A stretch of 59,149 bases of DNA from Stenotrophomonas sp. UBA7346 (GTDB taxonomy: Bacteria; Pseudomonadota; Gammaproteobacteria; Xanthomonadales; Xanthomonadaceae). The stretch lies in the NCBI GenBank assembly GCA_002471015.1, contig DKPB01000075.1, forward strand, positions 1 through 59,149, in the 5' to 3' direction. The notes below the pieces were generated by a model, which was given only the letters and a program-made list of their open reading frames with translations, had not been told where the DNA came from and did no database searches. The position numbers were made by a program, and so were the translations under genes. This document shows positions 43,627-51,850 of the stretch, in pieces; position 1 is the stretch's first letter; each line of letters starts with the position of its first letter.

Positions 43627-43655
43627 CGGTCACTTCGCCAATGGCGCCGTGACCG
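43627..43655. terminator. Bidirectional hairpin between convergent genes
   Basis: CGGTCAC and GTGACCG form an outer 7-base-pair stem, and CGCC/GGCG an inner stem around AAT. It lies between the convergent hydrolase and upp stops, where a shared terminator is expected. T-runs are absent. Confidence 0.55.
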
Positions 43656-43666
43656 CCCCGGGGTCC

Positions 43667-44299
43667 TCAGCCTACCCGGGTGCCGAAGATGCGGTCACCG
43701 GCATCGCCCAGACCCGGAAGGATGTAGCCCTTCTCGTTCAGGCGCTCATCGATGGCGGCGGTATAGACCTCCACGTCCGGGTGCACGGCTTCCAAGGCCT
43801 TCAGGCCTTCCGGTGCGGCGACCAGGAAGATGCCCTTGATGCGGCGTGCGCCGGCGCGCTTGAGCATGTCGATGGTGGCGATCAGGGTCCCGCCGGTGGC
43901 CAGCATCGGATCCAGGATCAGCGCATCACGCTCTTCCAGGCGGCCGGTCAGACGTTCGAAGTAGGGCACCGGCTGCAGGGTCTCCTCATCGCGCTGCAGG
44001 CCAACCACGCTCACGCGTGCCGCCGGAATCAGCGACAGCACGCCGGTCAGCATGCCCAGGCCGGCGCGCAGGATGGGCACCACGGTGATCTTGGCACCGG
44101 CAATGCGCTGCACCTGCACCGGGCCGGCCCAGCCCGGCATGGTGTGGCTTTCTGTCTCCAGATTGGCTGTGGCCTCGTAGGCCAACAGCATGCCCAGTTC
44201 GTTGACAACCTCACGGAAATCCTTGGTGCTCATAGATGCATCGCGGAGCAGGCCGATCTTGTGTTGGACCAACGGGTGGCGGATTTCGACGATTTTCAT
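43667..44299 (-). CDS. upp: Uracil phosphoribosyltransferase
   Basis: Pyrimidine salvage: converts uracil and PRPP to UMP. 210 residues. MKIVEIRHPLVQHKIGLLRD at the start, PILRAGLGMLTGVLSLIPAA near 80, the PRPP loop ILDPMLATGGTLIATIDML near 127 and YILPGLGDAGDRIFGT at the C-terminus, all standard. Divergent from the phosphate-scavenging operon; the 100-base gap also carries the Pho-box-like repeats. Confidence 0.97.
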   Translation of the reverse strand: MKIVEIRHPLVQHKIGLLRDASMSTKDFREVVNELGMLLAYEATANLETESHTMPGWAGPVQVQRIAGAKITVVPILRAGLGMLTGVLSLIPAARVSVVGLQRDEETLQPVPYFERLTGRLEERDALILDPMLATGGTLIATIDMLKRAGARRIKGIFLVAAPEGLKALEAVHPDVEVYTAAIDERLNEKGYILPGLGDAGDRIFGTRVG

Positions 44300-44359
44300 G
44301 GGCTGATCGCGCTGGAGGAGAGGACCGCCATTTTAGCGAAGACTGCAATATTCCCGCTG

Positions 44360-44396
44360 TGTCAGTGTAACTGTCATGTAACTGTACGGACATAAC
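44360..44396 (+). promoter_or_regulatory. Pho-box-like direct repeats with possible -10
   Basis: CTGTCAT at 44371-44377, a 4-base spacer GTAA, then CTGTACG at 44382-44388: the E. coli Pho box is two CTGTCAT-like heptamers in the same 11-base spacing, and here 11 of 14 bases match. A degenerate upstream copy (TGTCAGTGTAA, 44360-44370) extends the 11-base periodicity. CATAAC at 44391-44396 could be the -10. Binding by PhoB is inferred. Confidence 0.6.
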
Positions 44397-44432
44397 GTGC
44401 ACACCCATCCTTTACAGAGATCGGGGGCGGTA

Positions 44433-46997
44433 GTGCGCAAGAGCGTCTTGGTGGTGGCGGTAACGACCGCGGTGGCCTGCATGGCAGCCGCGCCGGCGAT
44501 GGCCGATCAGGTATCGCCGGATGGCGGCACCGTGGTGGCTGCCAGTGGTGCTGCAGCGGCAATCGACCTTGAGCGCATCGAGGTACGCGCCCAGCGCGAA
44601 GCACAGATCCGCGCGGTGGAGATGAAGCGCGATGCCAATGGCGTGCAGGACGCGGTGGCGTCGGATTCGATGGGCGACTACCCGGACATGAACGTGGCCG
44701 AGTCGCTGCAGCGTCTGCCGGGCGTCAGCGTCACCCGCGACCAGGGCGAGGGCCGCTTCGTGGTGATTCGTGGCCTGGATGCAGCCTTGAACAGCGTCAG
44801 CATCGACGGCATCGCCATCGGTACCCCGGAGGATGCCTCGCGCGCCGCACCGTTGGACGTCATTCCCTCAGAGTCGACCGAGCGCCTGCGCGTGATCAAG
44901 GCGGCGACGCCGGACATGCCCGGTGATGCCATCGGTGGCGCGGTGGTAGTGGAATCGGCCTCGGCCTTCGATCGCGATGGCAGATCGCTGAAGGGCAAGC
45001 TGGAAGGCAGCCATCAGGAGCTGTCCGGCGAGACGAGCCCGAAAGCCGCGTTCAATTACAGCGAAGTATTCGGCGGCACCTTTGGCGTCGCGCTGGGCGT
45101 GAACTACCAGAAGCGCACGTTCGAGTCCGACAACACCGAGGTGGAGTACGACAGCTTCGGCGACGATGGCGAAATGCTGGCCGTCGACCTGCAGCACCGC
45201 AAATACACCATCGAGCGTGAGCGCACCGGCGCCAACCTCAACTTCGATTGGCGGCCGGACGACGACAACCGCTACTACCTGCGCACCCTGTACAGCCGCT
45301 TTGACGATGCCGAGACCCGCCAGCGCGTGATCTTCGGCCTGGGCGATGCGGATACGGTCACCGCGCTGGGCAATAACCGCTACCAGCTTGACGACCTGCC
45401 TGCCGATGCGATCAGCAAGCGCATGCGCTACCGCACCAAGGAAGAGAATACGTTTGCGGTCAGCCTGGGCGGCGAGAACCGCCTGAGCAACGCGGTGCTC
45501 GATTACCGCGTTGGCTATACCAAGACCCGCGAGCGGGTGAACGACGAGATGGAAGCGCGCTTCGACTATGACGGCGATTCGTTCTCGGCCACCCTGGACC
45601 AGAACAGCGGCATCCCCGGCCTGAGCCTGAGCGACAACGGCTGGATGGACAATGGCAACTATGCGTTCGATCGCGTGGTGTTGTCGCCCAAGCAGGTTGA
45701 CGACAGCGAACGCAGTGCGCAGGCCAACATCCGCTTTGATGGCGACAAGGGCAGCTACAAGTTTGGTGTGCTGGGCCGCTGGCGCGAGCGCGACGTCAAT
45801 GTCGATGAGGTTGAACTGAAGAAAGGTCCGGATGTTGACCTGGCCAGCTGGAACGGCAAGACCCTGGATCATCGCGGCGGCAGCCTGGGGCAGGGCATGA
45901 GCTCGGCGGCGATGCGCGCGTGGTGGAAGGCCAACGGTGGCCAGTACAGTGCCAAGTCCGGCGATGTCGCGGGCAATATGATGACCTCGCTGGAAGAGGA
46001 CTATGTAGCCAACGAGGACATCCTGGCGGCCTATGCCATGGGCACCTGGGATATTGGCGCCCTGCGCGTGATCGGCGGCGTGCGCGTGGAGAACACCCAG
46101 TTTGCTGCTACCGGCAATGACGTGGATATCGCCGCCGACGGCGAGACCGTCACGGTAACCCCGCGCACCGCCAACACCAGCTACACCAGCGTGCTGCCGG
46201 GGCTGCACCTGCGCTACGACACCAATAATGATTGGGTGCTGCGTGGCTCGGTGAACAAAACCGTGGCGCGCCCGTCCTTTGGCGATGTTTCGCCGCGGTC
46301 GGCGGTGAACCGCGATGAAGGGGAAGCGCGTATCGGCAATCCCAACCTGGATCCCTACGAGTCGACCAACCTGGATCTGTCCTTCGAACGCTACCTGGGC
46401 GAGAGCGGCATCATCTCGCTGGGCCTGTTCCACAAGTCCATCGATGGCTACATCGTGGAGACGGTGACCGAGGACGATCCGGACTATCCGGGCTTTGACG
46501 TCACCCGATCGATCAATGGCGACAAGGCCAAGGTGTTCGGTGCCGAGTTCAATTGGCAGCAGCAGCTCAGCTTCCTGCCGGGTGCCTGGTCGGGTCTGCT
46601 GGTCGGTGCCAGCGGCACCTGGCTGGATACCGATTTCGATCCGGGCATGGCCAAGCGTGAAGGTGAGGATTTCCACCTGCCGCGTGCATCCAGGAACATC
46701 TACAGCGCGCATATCGGCTACGAATGGGGTGGGCTCAGCACCCGTCTGGCAGGCGTTTACCGCAGCGAATACCTGGATACCATCGGCGACAGCCGGGCTT
46801 TCGATATCTACGTCGCACCGCATACGCAGCTTGATTTCAGCTTTGACTACAAGGTAAGCAAGAACGTGAGTCTGTACCTGGAAGCCTCCAACCTGCTGGA
46901 TGAACCGCTGGAGTTGTACCAGGGCGTGCGTTCGCACACCCTGCAGAACGAGGAATACGGCCGTACCTACGCTGTTGGCGTGAAGGTGGCCCTGTGA
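44433..46997 (+). CDS. TonB-dependent receptor of the phosphate-scavenging operon
   Basis: Outer-membrane TonB-dependent transporter, about 854 residues. Signal peptide MRKSVLVVAVTTAVACMAAA, cut after PAMA. TonB-box-like IDLERIEVRAQ near 35; plug motifs DSMGDYPDMNVAESLQRLPG, RDQGEGRFVVIRGLD and KAATPDMPGDAIGGAVVVES; C-terminal beta-barrel ending GVKVAL. The GTG at 44433 is preferred over a GTG at 44397: the latter lies against the Pho box and would precede the expected transcription start. Its stop overlaps the next gene (GTGA). By context it may import an organophosphate or its breakdown product; phytate is a guess. Confidence 0.88.
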   Translation: MRKSVLVVAVTTAVACMAAAPAMADQVSPDGGTVVAASGAAAAIDLERIEVRAQREAQIRAVEMKRDANGVQDAVASDSMGDYPDMNVAESLQRLPGVSVTRDQGEGRFVVIRGLDAALNSVSIDGIAIGTPEDASRAAPLDVIPSESTERLRVIKAATPDMPGDAIGGAVVVESASAFDRDGRSLKGKLEGSHQELSGETSPKAAFNYSEVFGGTFGVALGVNYQKRTFESDNTEVEYDSFGDDGEMLAVDLQHRKYTIERERTGANLNFDWRPDDDNRYYLRTLYSRFDDAETRQRVIFGLGDADTVTALGNNRYQLDDLPADAISKRMRYRTKEENTFAVSLGGENRLSNAVLDYRVGYTKTRERVNDEMEARFDYDGDSFSATLDQNSGIPGLSLSDNGWMDNGNYAFDRVVLSPKQVDDSERSAQANIRFDGDKGSYKFGVLGRWRERDVNVDEVELKKGPDVDLASWNGKTLDHRGGSLGQGMSSAAMRAWWKANGGQYSAKSGDVAGNMMTSLEEDYVANEDILAAYAMGTWDIGALRVIGGVRVENTQFAATGNDVDIAADGETVTVTPRTANTSYTSVLPGLHLRYDTNNDWVLRGSVNKTVARPSFGDVSPRSAVNRDEGEARIGNPNLDPYESTNLDLSFERYLGESGIISLGLFHKSIDGYIVETVTEDDPDYPGFDVTRSINGDKAKVFGAEFNWQQQLSFLPGAWSGLLVGASGTWLDTDFDPGMAKREGEDFHLPRASRNIYSAHIGYEWGGLSTRLAGVYRSEYLDTIGDSRAFDIYVAPHTQLDFSFDYKVSKNVSLYLEASNLLDEPLELYQGVRSHTLQNEEYGRTYAVGVKVAL

Positions 46998-48103
46998 AGG
47001 CCGCACTGCTGGCTACCGCCATTGTGCTGGCGTTGAGTGCCTGCCAGCCGGCACCGCGTTCCACCACACCGCCCAGCGCCGCCGATCTTGCCGAGGGCGC
47101 CGCGCCGCTGCAGGCCAAGCTGGTCGCCGAGGCCTTCCTGACGCCGATGACGCCGGCCGACAACATAGATTCGCCGGCCAGCTGGCGCGGCGCCGATGGC
47201 CAGGTGTGGCTGATCGCCACCGCCAAGGCCACCGACAAGCTGGTGGTGTATGACGGCCAGACCGGCAAGCACCTGCGCGATGTCGGCAGCACTGGCACCG
47301 CGCCAGGTCAGTTCGATCGCCCCAATGGCATTGCCGTGCAGGGCGACCTGCTGTTCATTGTCGAGCGCGACAACCATCGCGTGCAGGTCCTGCAGCTGCC
47401 GGACTTCAAGCCGCTGGGTGTGTTTGCAGGCGCGGACCTGCGCAAGCCGTATGGCCTGTGGGTGAACCCGCAGCAGGACGGCTACGACGTGTATGTCACC
47501 GACTCCTACGACGATGGTGAGGACGCAGCCGGCAACGACATCCTGCCCGCGCTGGAGCGTTTGAACGAACGCGTGCGCCGTTACCACGTCCGCTTCGATG
47601 GCGGCGCACTGCAGGCCCGTCTGGTCCGCAGCATCGGCGATACCTCGCCCAAGGGCGCGCTGCGGGTGGTTGAGTCGATCTGGGGAGATCCGGCCAACGA
47701 CCGCCTGCTGATTGCCGAGGAAGACGAAACCTATGCCAGCGAGTTCAAGGTCTACAACCTGGCTGGCGACTTCAGTGGGGAGACCTTTGGGCGTGGCCAG
47801 TTCAAGGCGCAGGCTGAAGGCGTGATGCTGCGTACCTGCGGCGACGGCGGCTGGTGGATCACCACCGAGCAGGGCAAGGATCGCAGCACCTTCCATCTTT
47901 TCGACCGCAAGACGCTGGCGCCAGTGGGTGCGTTCCACGGCAATACCGTGGCCAACACCGACGGCATCTGGAACAGCCAGCAGGCTTCGGCGCGGTTCCC
48001 GCAGGGCGCGTTGTATGCAGTGCATGACGATCAGGGCGTGGTGGCGTTCGACTGGCGCGATATCGCCAGCGCCTTGTCGTTGCCGCAGGATTGCGGCAAG
48101 TGA
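46994..48103 (+). CDS. Beta-propeller phytase-like lipoprotein
   Basis: Lipoprotein (lipobox LSAC in MKAALLATAIVLALSACQPA) with a six-bladed propeller body, 369 residues. C-terminal propeller features match beta-propeller phytases: SIWGDPANDRLLIAEEDETY, AEGVMLRTCGDGGWWITTEQ, FHLFDRKTLAPVGAFHG and ANTDGIW. NHL-like blade RPNGIAVQGDLLFIVERDNH near 110. The first-blade motif reads DNIDSPASW instead of the canonical DxxDDPAIW, so one acidic residue is lost. GTG start overlaps the receptor stop by four bases. Family function: Ca2+-dependent hydrolysis of phytate at the cell surface; activity here is unproven. Confidence 0.75.
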   Translation: MKAALLATAIVLALSACQPAPRSTTPPSAADLAEGAAPLQAKLVAEAFLTPMTPADNIDSPASWRGADGQVWLIATAKATDKLVVYDGQTGKHLRDVGSTGTAPGQFDRPNGIAVQGDLLFIVERDNHRVQVLQLPDFKPLGVFAGADLRKPYGLWVNPQQDGYDVYVTDSYDDGEDAAGNDILPALERLNERVRRYHVRFDGGALQARLVRSIGDTSPKGALRVVESIWGDPANDRLLIAEEDETYASEFKVYNLAGDFSGETFGRGQFKAQAEGVMLRTCGDGGWWITTEQGKDRSTFHLFDRKTLAPVGAFHGNTVANTDGIWNSQQASARFPQGALYAVHDDQGVVAFDWRDIASALSLPQDCGK

Positions 48104-49473
48104 GGGTCCAGGGGTTGAGGCAAGGGCTGCTGCTGGCAGCCCTGTGGGGCGCAGCTGGAACGGTGGGGGCCGTTCCAGCTGCCGAACCCAATACGCAGGT
48201 GCCGGCGGGGAGCCGGCACTATGCCGCCACCGCTTTCCCGGACCGTGTGGTGGCGTCTCCAGCGCAGGACGCCAGCACCGGGTTTGCAGTGGCCTGGCGG
48301 ACCGCGCCATTGCCGCAGGCACCGTTGCTGGAGCTGACCTTGGCCGGTGATTCGCCGGACATGGGCCAGGTGCGGCAGGTGCGTGCCAGCAGCCAGAACC
48401 TGCAGACCGAGAATGGCGACAGCCAGCACCATCGCGCACTGATCGATGGCCTGCAACCGGACACGCTGTATGCCTACCGCGTGCAGGGGCAGGGCACGTG
48501 GGGCGCCTGGCAGCATTTCCGTACGGCTGCCGCAGCTGGCCAGCCGTTGACCCTGCTGTATTTCGGCGATACCCAGAACAAGAACCTCAGTCATGTGAGT
48601 CGGGTGATCCGCCAGGGCTGGCAGACTGCCCCGGACGCGCGACTGGCGCTGTTTGCCGGCGACCTGGTCAGCGGCGGCGATGGCGAGGACGACAACGAAT
48701 GGGGCGAGTGGTTTGCCGCCGGTGGTTGGTTGCTGCCCGGCATGGCGGTGGCGCCGGCCGCAGGCAACCATGAGTACTTCGAGGAGTTCGAGGACACCCC
48801 GCAGGAGCGCAGGGTGCTGGGCAAGCATTGGCCGGTGAGCTTTGCCTTGCCTGCCAATGGTGCCAAGGCAACGTCCAGCACCACCTATTGGTTCGATTAC
48901 CAGGGCGTGCGCGTGGTGGTGCTGGATGGCACCTCGGCATTGGACCTGGGCACGGCCACGGCGCAGGCCGATTGGCTGGAAGGCGTACTGGGCGGCAGCA
49001 CGCAGCCATGGAACATCGTGGTGGTACACCAGCCGCTGTATCCACTGCGCGCCGAGCGCGACACCTCGGTGCTGGCCGAACAGGTGCGCCCGGTCCTGCA
49101 GCGGCACAAGGTTGACCTGGTGCTGCAGGGCCACGATCACACCTACGGCCGCCGCGCGGACGAAGGTGCCAGCTTGCCGCAGTACATTTCCTCGGTAGCG
49201 GGTCCCAAGCAGTACCGGCTTTCACCGCAGGCCCGCGCCACGATGCGGCCAACGGCCGAGGATACCCAGTTGTTCCAGGTACTGCGCGTGGATGACCAGC
49301 AGCTGCGCTACGAGGCACGCACCGCCACGGGCCGGCTGTACGACGCCTTCCTGATCCGCCGCGATGGCGCGGCGGGCAAGCGGTTCAGTGAAATCAGCGA
49401 AGGGCGCATTCCACAGCGCGATTGCCCGCGTCCGGTGTCGCCCAAGGGCCGTGATGATCGCTGCTGGGAGTAG
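48100..49473 (+). CDS. Secreted purple-acid-phosphatase-like metallophosphoesterase
   Basis: Exported phosphatase, about 457 residues. Signal peptide LLLAALWGAAGTVGA. An N-terminal fibronectin-III-like domain of the purple acid phosphatase type (about 30-145; LQPDTLYAYRVQGQGTW) precedes a calcineurin-like phosphoesterase domain with all metal motifs: LLYFGDTQN, LFAGDLVSGG, AAGNHEYFEEF, VVVHQPLYPL and LQGHDHTYGRR. The GTG at 48100 overlaps the phytase-like stop (GTGA); a TTG nine bases upstream is an alternative. Likely releases phosphate from monoesters produced by the phytase-like protein. Confidence 0.9.
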   Translation: MRVQGLRQGLLLAALWGAAGTVGAVPAAEPNTQVPAGSRHYAATAFPDRVVASPAQDASTGFAVAWRTAPLPQAPLLELTLAGDSPDMGQVRQVRASSQNLQTENGDSQHHRALIDGLQPDTLYAYRVQGQGTWGAWQHFRTAAAAGQPLTLLYFGDTQNKNLSHVSRVIRQGWQTAPDARLALFAGDLVSGGDGEDDNEWGEWFAAGGWLLPGMAVAPAAGNHEYFEEFEDTPQERRVLGKHWPVSFALPANGAKATSSTTYWFDYQGVRVVVLDGTSALDLGTATAQADWLEGVLGGSTQPWNIVVVHQPLYPLRAERDTSVLAEQVRPVLQRHKVDLVLQGHDHTYGRRADEGASLPQYISSVAGPKQYRLSPQARATMRPTAEDTQLFQVLRVDDQQLRYEARTATGRLYDAFLIRRDGAAGKRFSEISEGRIPQRDCPRPVSPKGRDDRCWE

Positions 49474-49477
49474 GCTG

Positions 49478-50089
49478 ATGAAACCGACGCAAGCCGTTTT
49501 ATGTGGTGTGTTGCTGGGGCTTGCGCCAGGACTGGCCGGGGCCAGGGAACTGCTGCATCCGTTTGCCCTGCCACAGGCGGAGAACGTGCCGGACGAGGTG
49601 CTGCTGGTGGTGGAGATCCCCGCCGGTGGCGCAATCAAGTACGAAACGGGCGAACACGGCGAGCTGCGGGTGGACAGGTTTCTGTCCATGCCGGTGGCGT
49701 ATCCGGCCAACTATGGCTCGTTGCCGCAGACCTTGGCGGGCGATGGCGATCCACTGGATGCATTGGTGTTGACCCGTTTCCCGATCCAGCCGGGGGCGGT
49801 GATCCGGTTCCGGCCGCTGGGCGTGCTGCGCATGGTCGACAAGGGCGAAGCCGACGAGAAAATCGTCGGTGTGCCAGTGGAGGGGATTGACCCTGCCTAT
49901 GTCGGCATGAACCGGCTGGAAGACTTGCCGGTGCTGGAAAGACAACGGATCGAAGCCTTCTTCCGCACCTACAAGCAGTTGCCCGGGCCGGCCGACATCC
50001 AGCTCAATGGCTGGGGCGATGCCGGCGAAGCGCGGCAGGTCATCCGCCAGGCCCTGGCGCGCTACCGCAGTGAAGGCCGCGGGCGCTGA
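49478..50089 (+). CDS. Exported inorganic pyrophosphatase (family I)
   Basis: Family I soluble pyrophosphatase with an N-terminal signal peptide (MKPTQAVLCGVLLGLAPGLA, then GA|RELL). 203 residues. Catalytic motifs are intact: EIPAGGAIKYE near 47, DRFLSMPVAYPANYGSLPQT, GDGDPLDALVLTRFP (the DxDPxD signature) and ADEKIVGVPVEGIDP, FFRTYKQLPG. Cytoplasmic Ppa proteins lack the signal, so this copy is probably periplasmic and hydrolyses pyrophosphate outside the membrane. ATG is 4 bases after the phosphatase stop; last gene of the operon. Confidence 0.9.
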   Translation: MKPTQAVLCGVLLGLAPGLAGARELLHPFALPQAENVPDEVLLVVEIPAGGAIKYETGEHGELRVDRFLSMPVAYPANYGSLPQTLAGDGDPLDALVLTRFPIQPGAVIRFRPLGVLRMVDKGEADEKIVGVPVEGIDPAYVGMNRLEDLPVLERQRIEAFFRTYKQLPGPADIQLNGWGDAGEARQVIRQALARYRSEGRGR

Positions 50090-50128
50090 ACTGCGGACCA
50101 GCTTCACGACGTCGATCGGCGGGCCGCT

Positions 50129-50250
50129 TATACTCCGGTCCGTTGTTTCCACGGCGTCGGTCGAGGCTTTGCCCCTGGGGCAGGCGACTCTTCCGACGCG
50201 ATAAGCAGTAATGACTGCCCGCCGAAAGGGGACGGTGGGCGAGCAAGCGG
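50129..50250 (+). promoter_or_regulatory. Possible promoter and structured leader of the exported protein
   Basis: TATACT at 50129-50134 is a good -10; the -35 is not clear (TTCACG at 50103-50108 is 20 bases away). Downstream, GCGTCGG (50154-50160) pairs with CCGACGC (50193-50199), with inner pairing GTCG/CGAC and TGCCCC/GGGGCA. A second stem pairs GCCCGCC (about 50217-50223) with GGTGGGC (about 50234-50240). I do not recognise a named riboswitch. Ends about 40 bases before the next start codon. Confidence 0.4.
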
Positions 50251-50290
50251 GTTGCTGCAGGCAGCGGCGGCCCAATCACGGAGGATGGTC

Positions 50291-50779
50291 ATGCGCATGA
50301 TGGGGAAGACCCTGGGTAAGGCTGCAGTTGCAGTCATGGCAGCAACGATGGCGGTAGCGGCCAGTGCCGCGCCCCCGCTGGAGGAAGAGATCGTCAATCC
50401 CAGCGAAGTGCTGTTCGAAGGCGGCAAGGCCTATGCAGACAGCGGTGGTGGTCAATTGGAACCGCTGCACAGCCGCAGGCAGGACGGCGAGACCGTTTAT
50501 TACCGCCTGGTCCGTTACGACAACGAGTTCGGCTACGTGGACGATGCGGGCACACCGGCGCTGGCGCAGGTCTCGCGCGGTGCCGACAGCGAAGGCCTCA
50601 CACCCTACCGCTACTACGGGGCTGGTCACCTGTATCGACCGGATTTCTACAACAGCCCTTACAACCGTGATGCGCGACAGCGCTATTCGGGGCCGGGTTA
50701 TTTCGGTAGCTGCAGCCGCTACGACGGCTGCAGGGAAGTGCAGATCGTGCCGTTGTGGCCGTATCTGCGCGGTTACTGA
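50291..50779 (+). CDS. Exported protein of unknown function
   Basis: 162 residues with signal peptide MRMMGKTLGKAAVAVMAATM, cut after VAASA. The mature part contains VNPSEVLFEGGKAYADSGGG, YYRLVRYDNEFGYVDDAGTP, then a Tyr/Arg-rich tail (LTPYRYYGAGHLYRPDFYNS; YNRDARQRYSGPGYFGSCSR; EVQIVPLWPYLRGY) with two Cys. No family recognised. GGAGG lies 6 bases before the ATG at 50291; an ATG at 50285 is too close to it. Separate from the phosphate operon by 200 bases and a possible promoter. Confidence 0.75.
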   Translation: MRMMGKTLGKAAVAVMAATMAVAASAAPPLEEEIVNPSEVLFEGGKAYADSGGGQLEPLHSRRQDGETVYYRLVRYDNEFGYVDDAGTPALAQVSRGADSEGLTPYRYYGAGHLYRPDFYNSPYNRDARQRYSGPGYFGSCSRYDGCREVQIVPLWPYLRGY

Positions 50780-50827
50780 TCCAGCAGTTGCCGGCTGCGC
50801 TGCCCGCGCACCGCAACCGGCGCCGGA

Positions 50828-51850
50828 TCAGGCACTGAGTGCTTCCACCACGCGCAGCTTGGGGTGGCCCTTGGAGCGTTGCTGGTATTCCTGCTCGATG
50901 TCGGCCAGGCGCTTGGCGTTGGGGCATTGCAGCAGCATGTAATTGGCGTCGAAGTTCAGTTTGGCGACCAGGAAGTCGATGAACACGCGCACCTTGGGTG
51001 AGACCAGGCGGCCACCGGCAAACACCGCGTTGAAGTCGTAGTCCGGGCCGGTCCAGCCCGGCAATACCTGCTGCACCAGGCCGGCCTCGACGAAGGGCTT
51101 GGCCATCACGTCGCTGCTCAGCATCAGGCCTTCGCCCGCCACCAGCGCGGCGTTCAGCGCCGACGGGTCATTGGCAACAATCAGCGGGTTGACCGCGAAC
51201 TCGCGCATTTCGCCATCGTGCTGGGCCAGGGTCCAAGTGAAGCGCTGGGTCTGGCCGTGATGCGCCTTGCGTATTGCCAGTGTGCGGTGAAACTGCAGCT
51301 CATCCGGGTGCTGCGGTTCGCCATGCTGGGCGATGTAGGCGGGGCTGGCGAACACCTGGGTGCGCAGGCTGCCCAGCTTGCGTGCGATCAGGTTGGAGTC
51401 GGGCAGGGGGCCGACCCGCAGTGCCAGATCCACTTCACCGGCAATCAGGTCCAGGGTCTCGTTGCCCAGGTGCATGTCCACCCGGATGTCCGGGTAGGCG
51501 CTCTGGAACTGGCCCAACAGGGGCGCGATCCAGCTGGTGCCCATCGAGTAGGGCACGGTAAAGCGCAACCAGCCGCGCGGGCCGGACTGCAGCTGGCTGA
51601 CCGCACTTTCGGCCTGGTCCAGCTCACGGGCGATGCGTTGGCAGTGCTCGTAGTAGACGGTGCCGGCTTCGGTCAGGCCGAGGCGGCGGGTGGTCCGGTG
51701 CAGCAGGCGTGCGCCCAGGCGGGTTTCCAGCTCCTGCACCTTGCGGCTTACGGTGGTTTTGGGTTGTCCGAGCAGGCGGGCGGCGGCAGTGAAACTGCCT
51801 TGCTCGACGACTTTGACGAAGATCAGCGTGTCATTGAGATCGTTGGCCAT
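50828..51850 (-). CDS. LysR family transcriptional regulator (SmeRv-like)
   Basis: Regulator probably controlling the divergent efflux operon. 340 residues, longer than the usual 300 owing to a C-terminal extension (LLQCPNAKRLADIEQEYQQR...). N-terminal winged HTH: FVKVVEQGSFTAAARLLGQP, KTTVSRKVQELETRLGARLL, HRTTRRLGLTEAG. Effector domain: RFTVPYSMGTSWIAPLLGQF, HLGNETLDLIAGEVDLALRV, GEGLMLSSDVMAKPFVEAG. The position and the operon it faces match S. maltophilia smeRv-smeVWX, but orthology was not tested, so no symbol is assigned. Confidence 0.9.
   Translation of the reverse strand: MANDLNDTLIFVKVVEQGSFTAAARLLGQPKTTVSRKVQELETRLGARLLHRTTRRLGLTEAGTVYYEHCQRIARELDQAESAVSQLQSGPRGWLRFTVPYSMGTSWIAPLLGQFQSAYPDIRVDMHLGNETLDLIAGEVDLALRVGPLPDSNLIARKLGSLRTQVFASPAYIAQHGEPQHPDELQFHRTLAIRKAHHGQTQRFTWTLAQHDGEMREFAVNPLIVANDPSALNAALVAGEGLMLSSDVMAKPFVEAGLVQQVLPGWTGPDYDFNAVFAGGRLVSPKVRVFIDFLVAKLNFDANYMLLQCPNAKRLADIEQEYQQRSKGHPKLRVVEALSA

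Noticed and set aside
44868..47006. 712-codon minus-strand frame inside the TonB receptor
   Set aside because: Antisense shadow of a clear receptor gene.
50129..50250. Assigning a known riboswitch (cobalamin, FMN, Mn2+, fluoride) to the leader
   Set aside because: None of the conserved core sequences of these classes could be matched.
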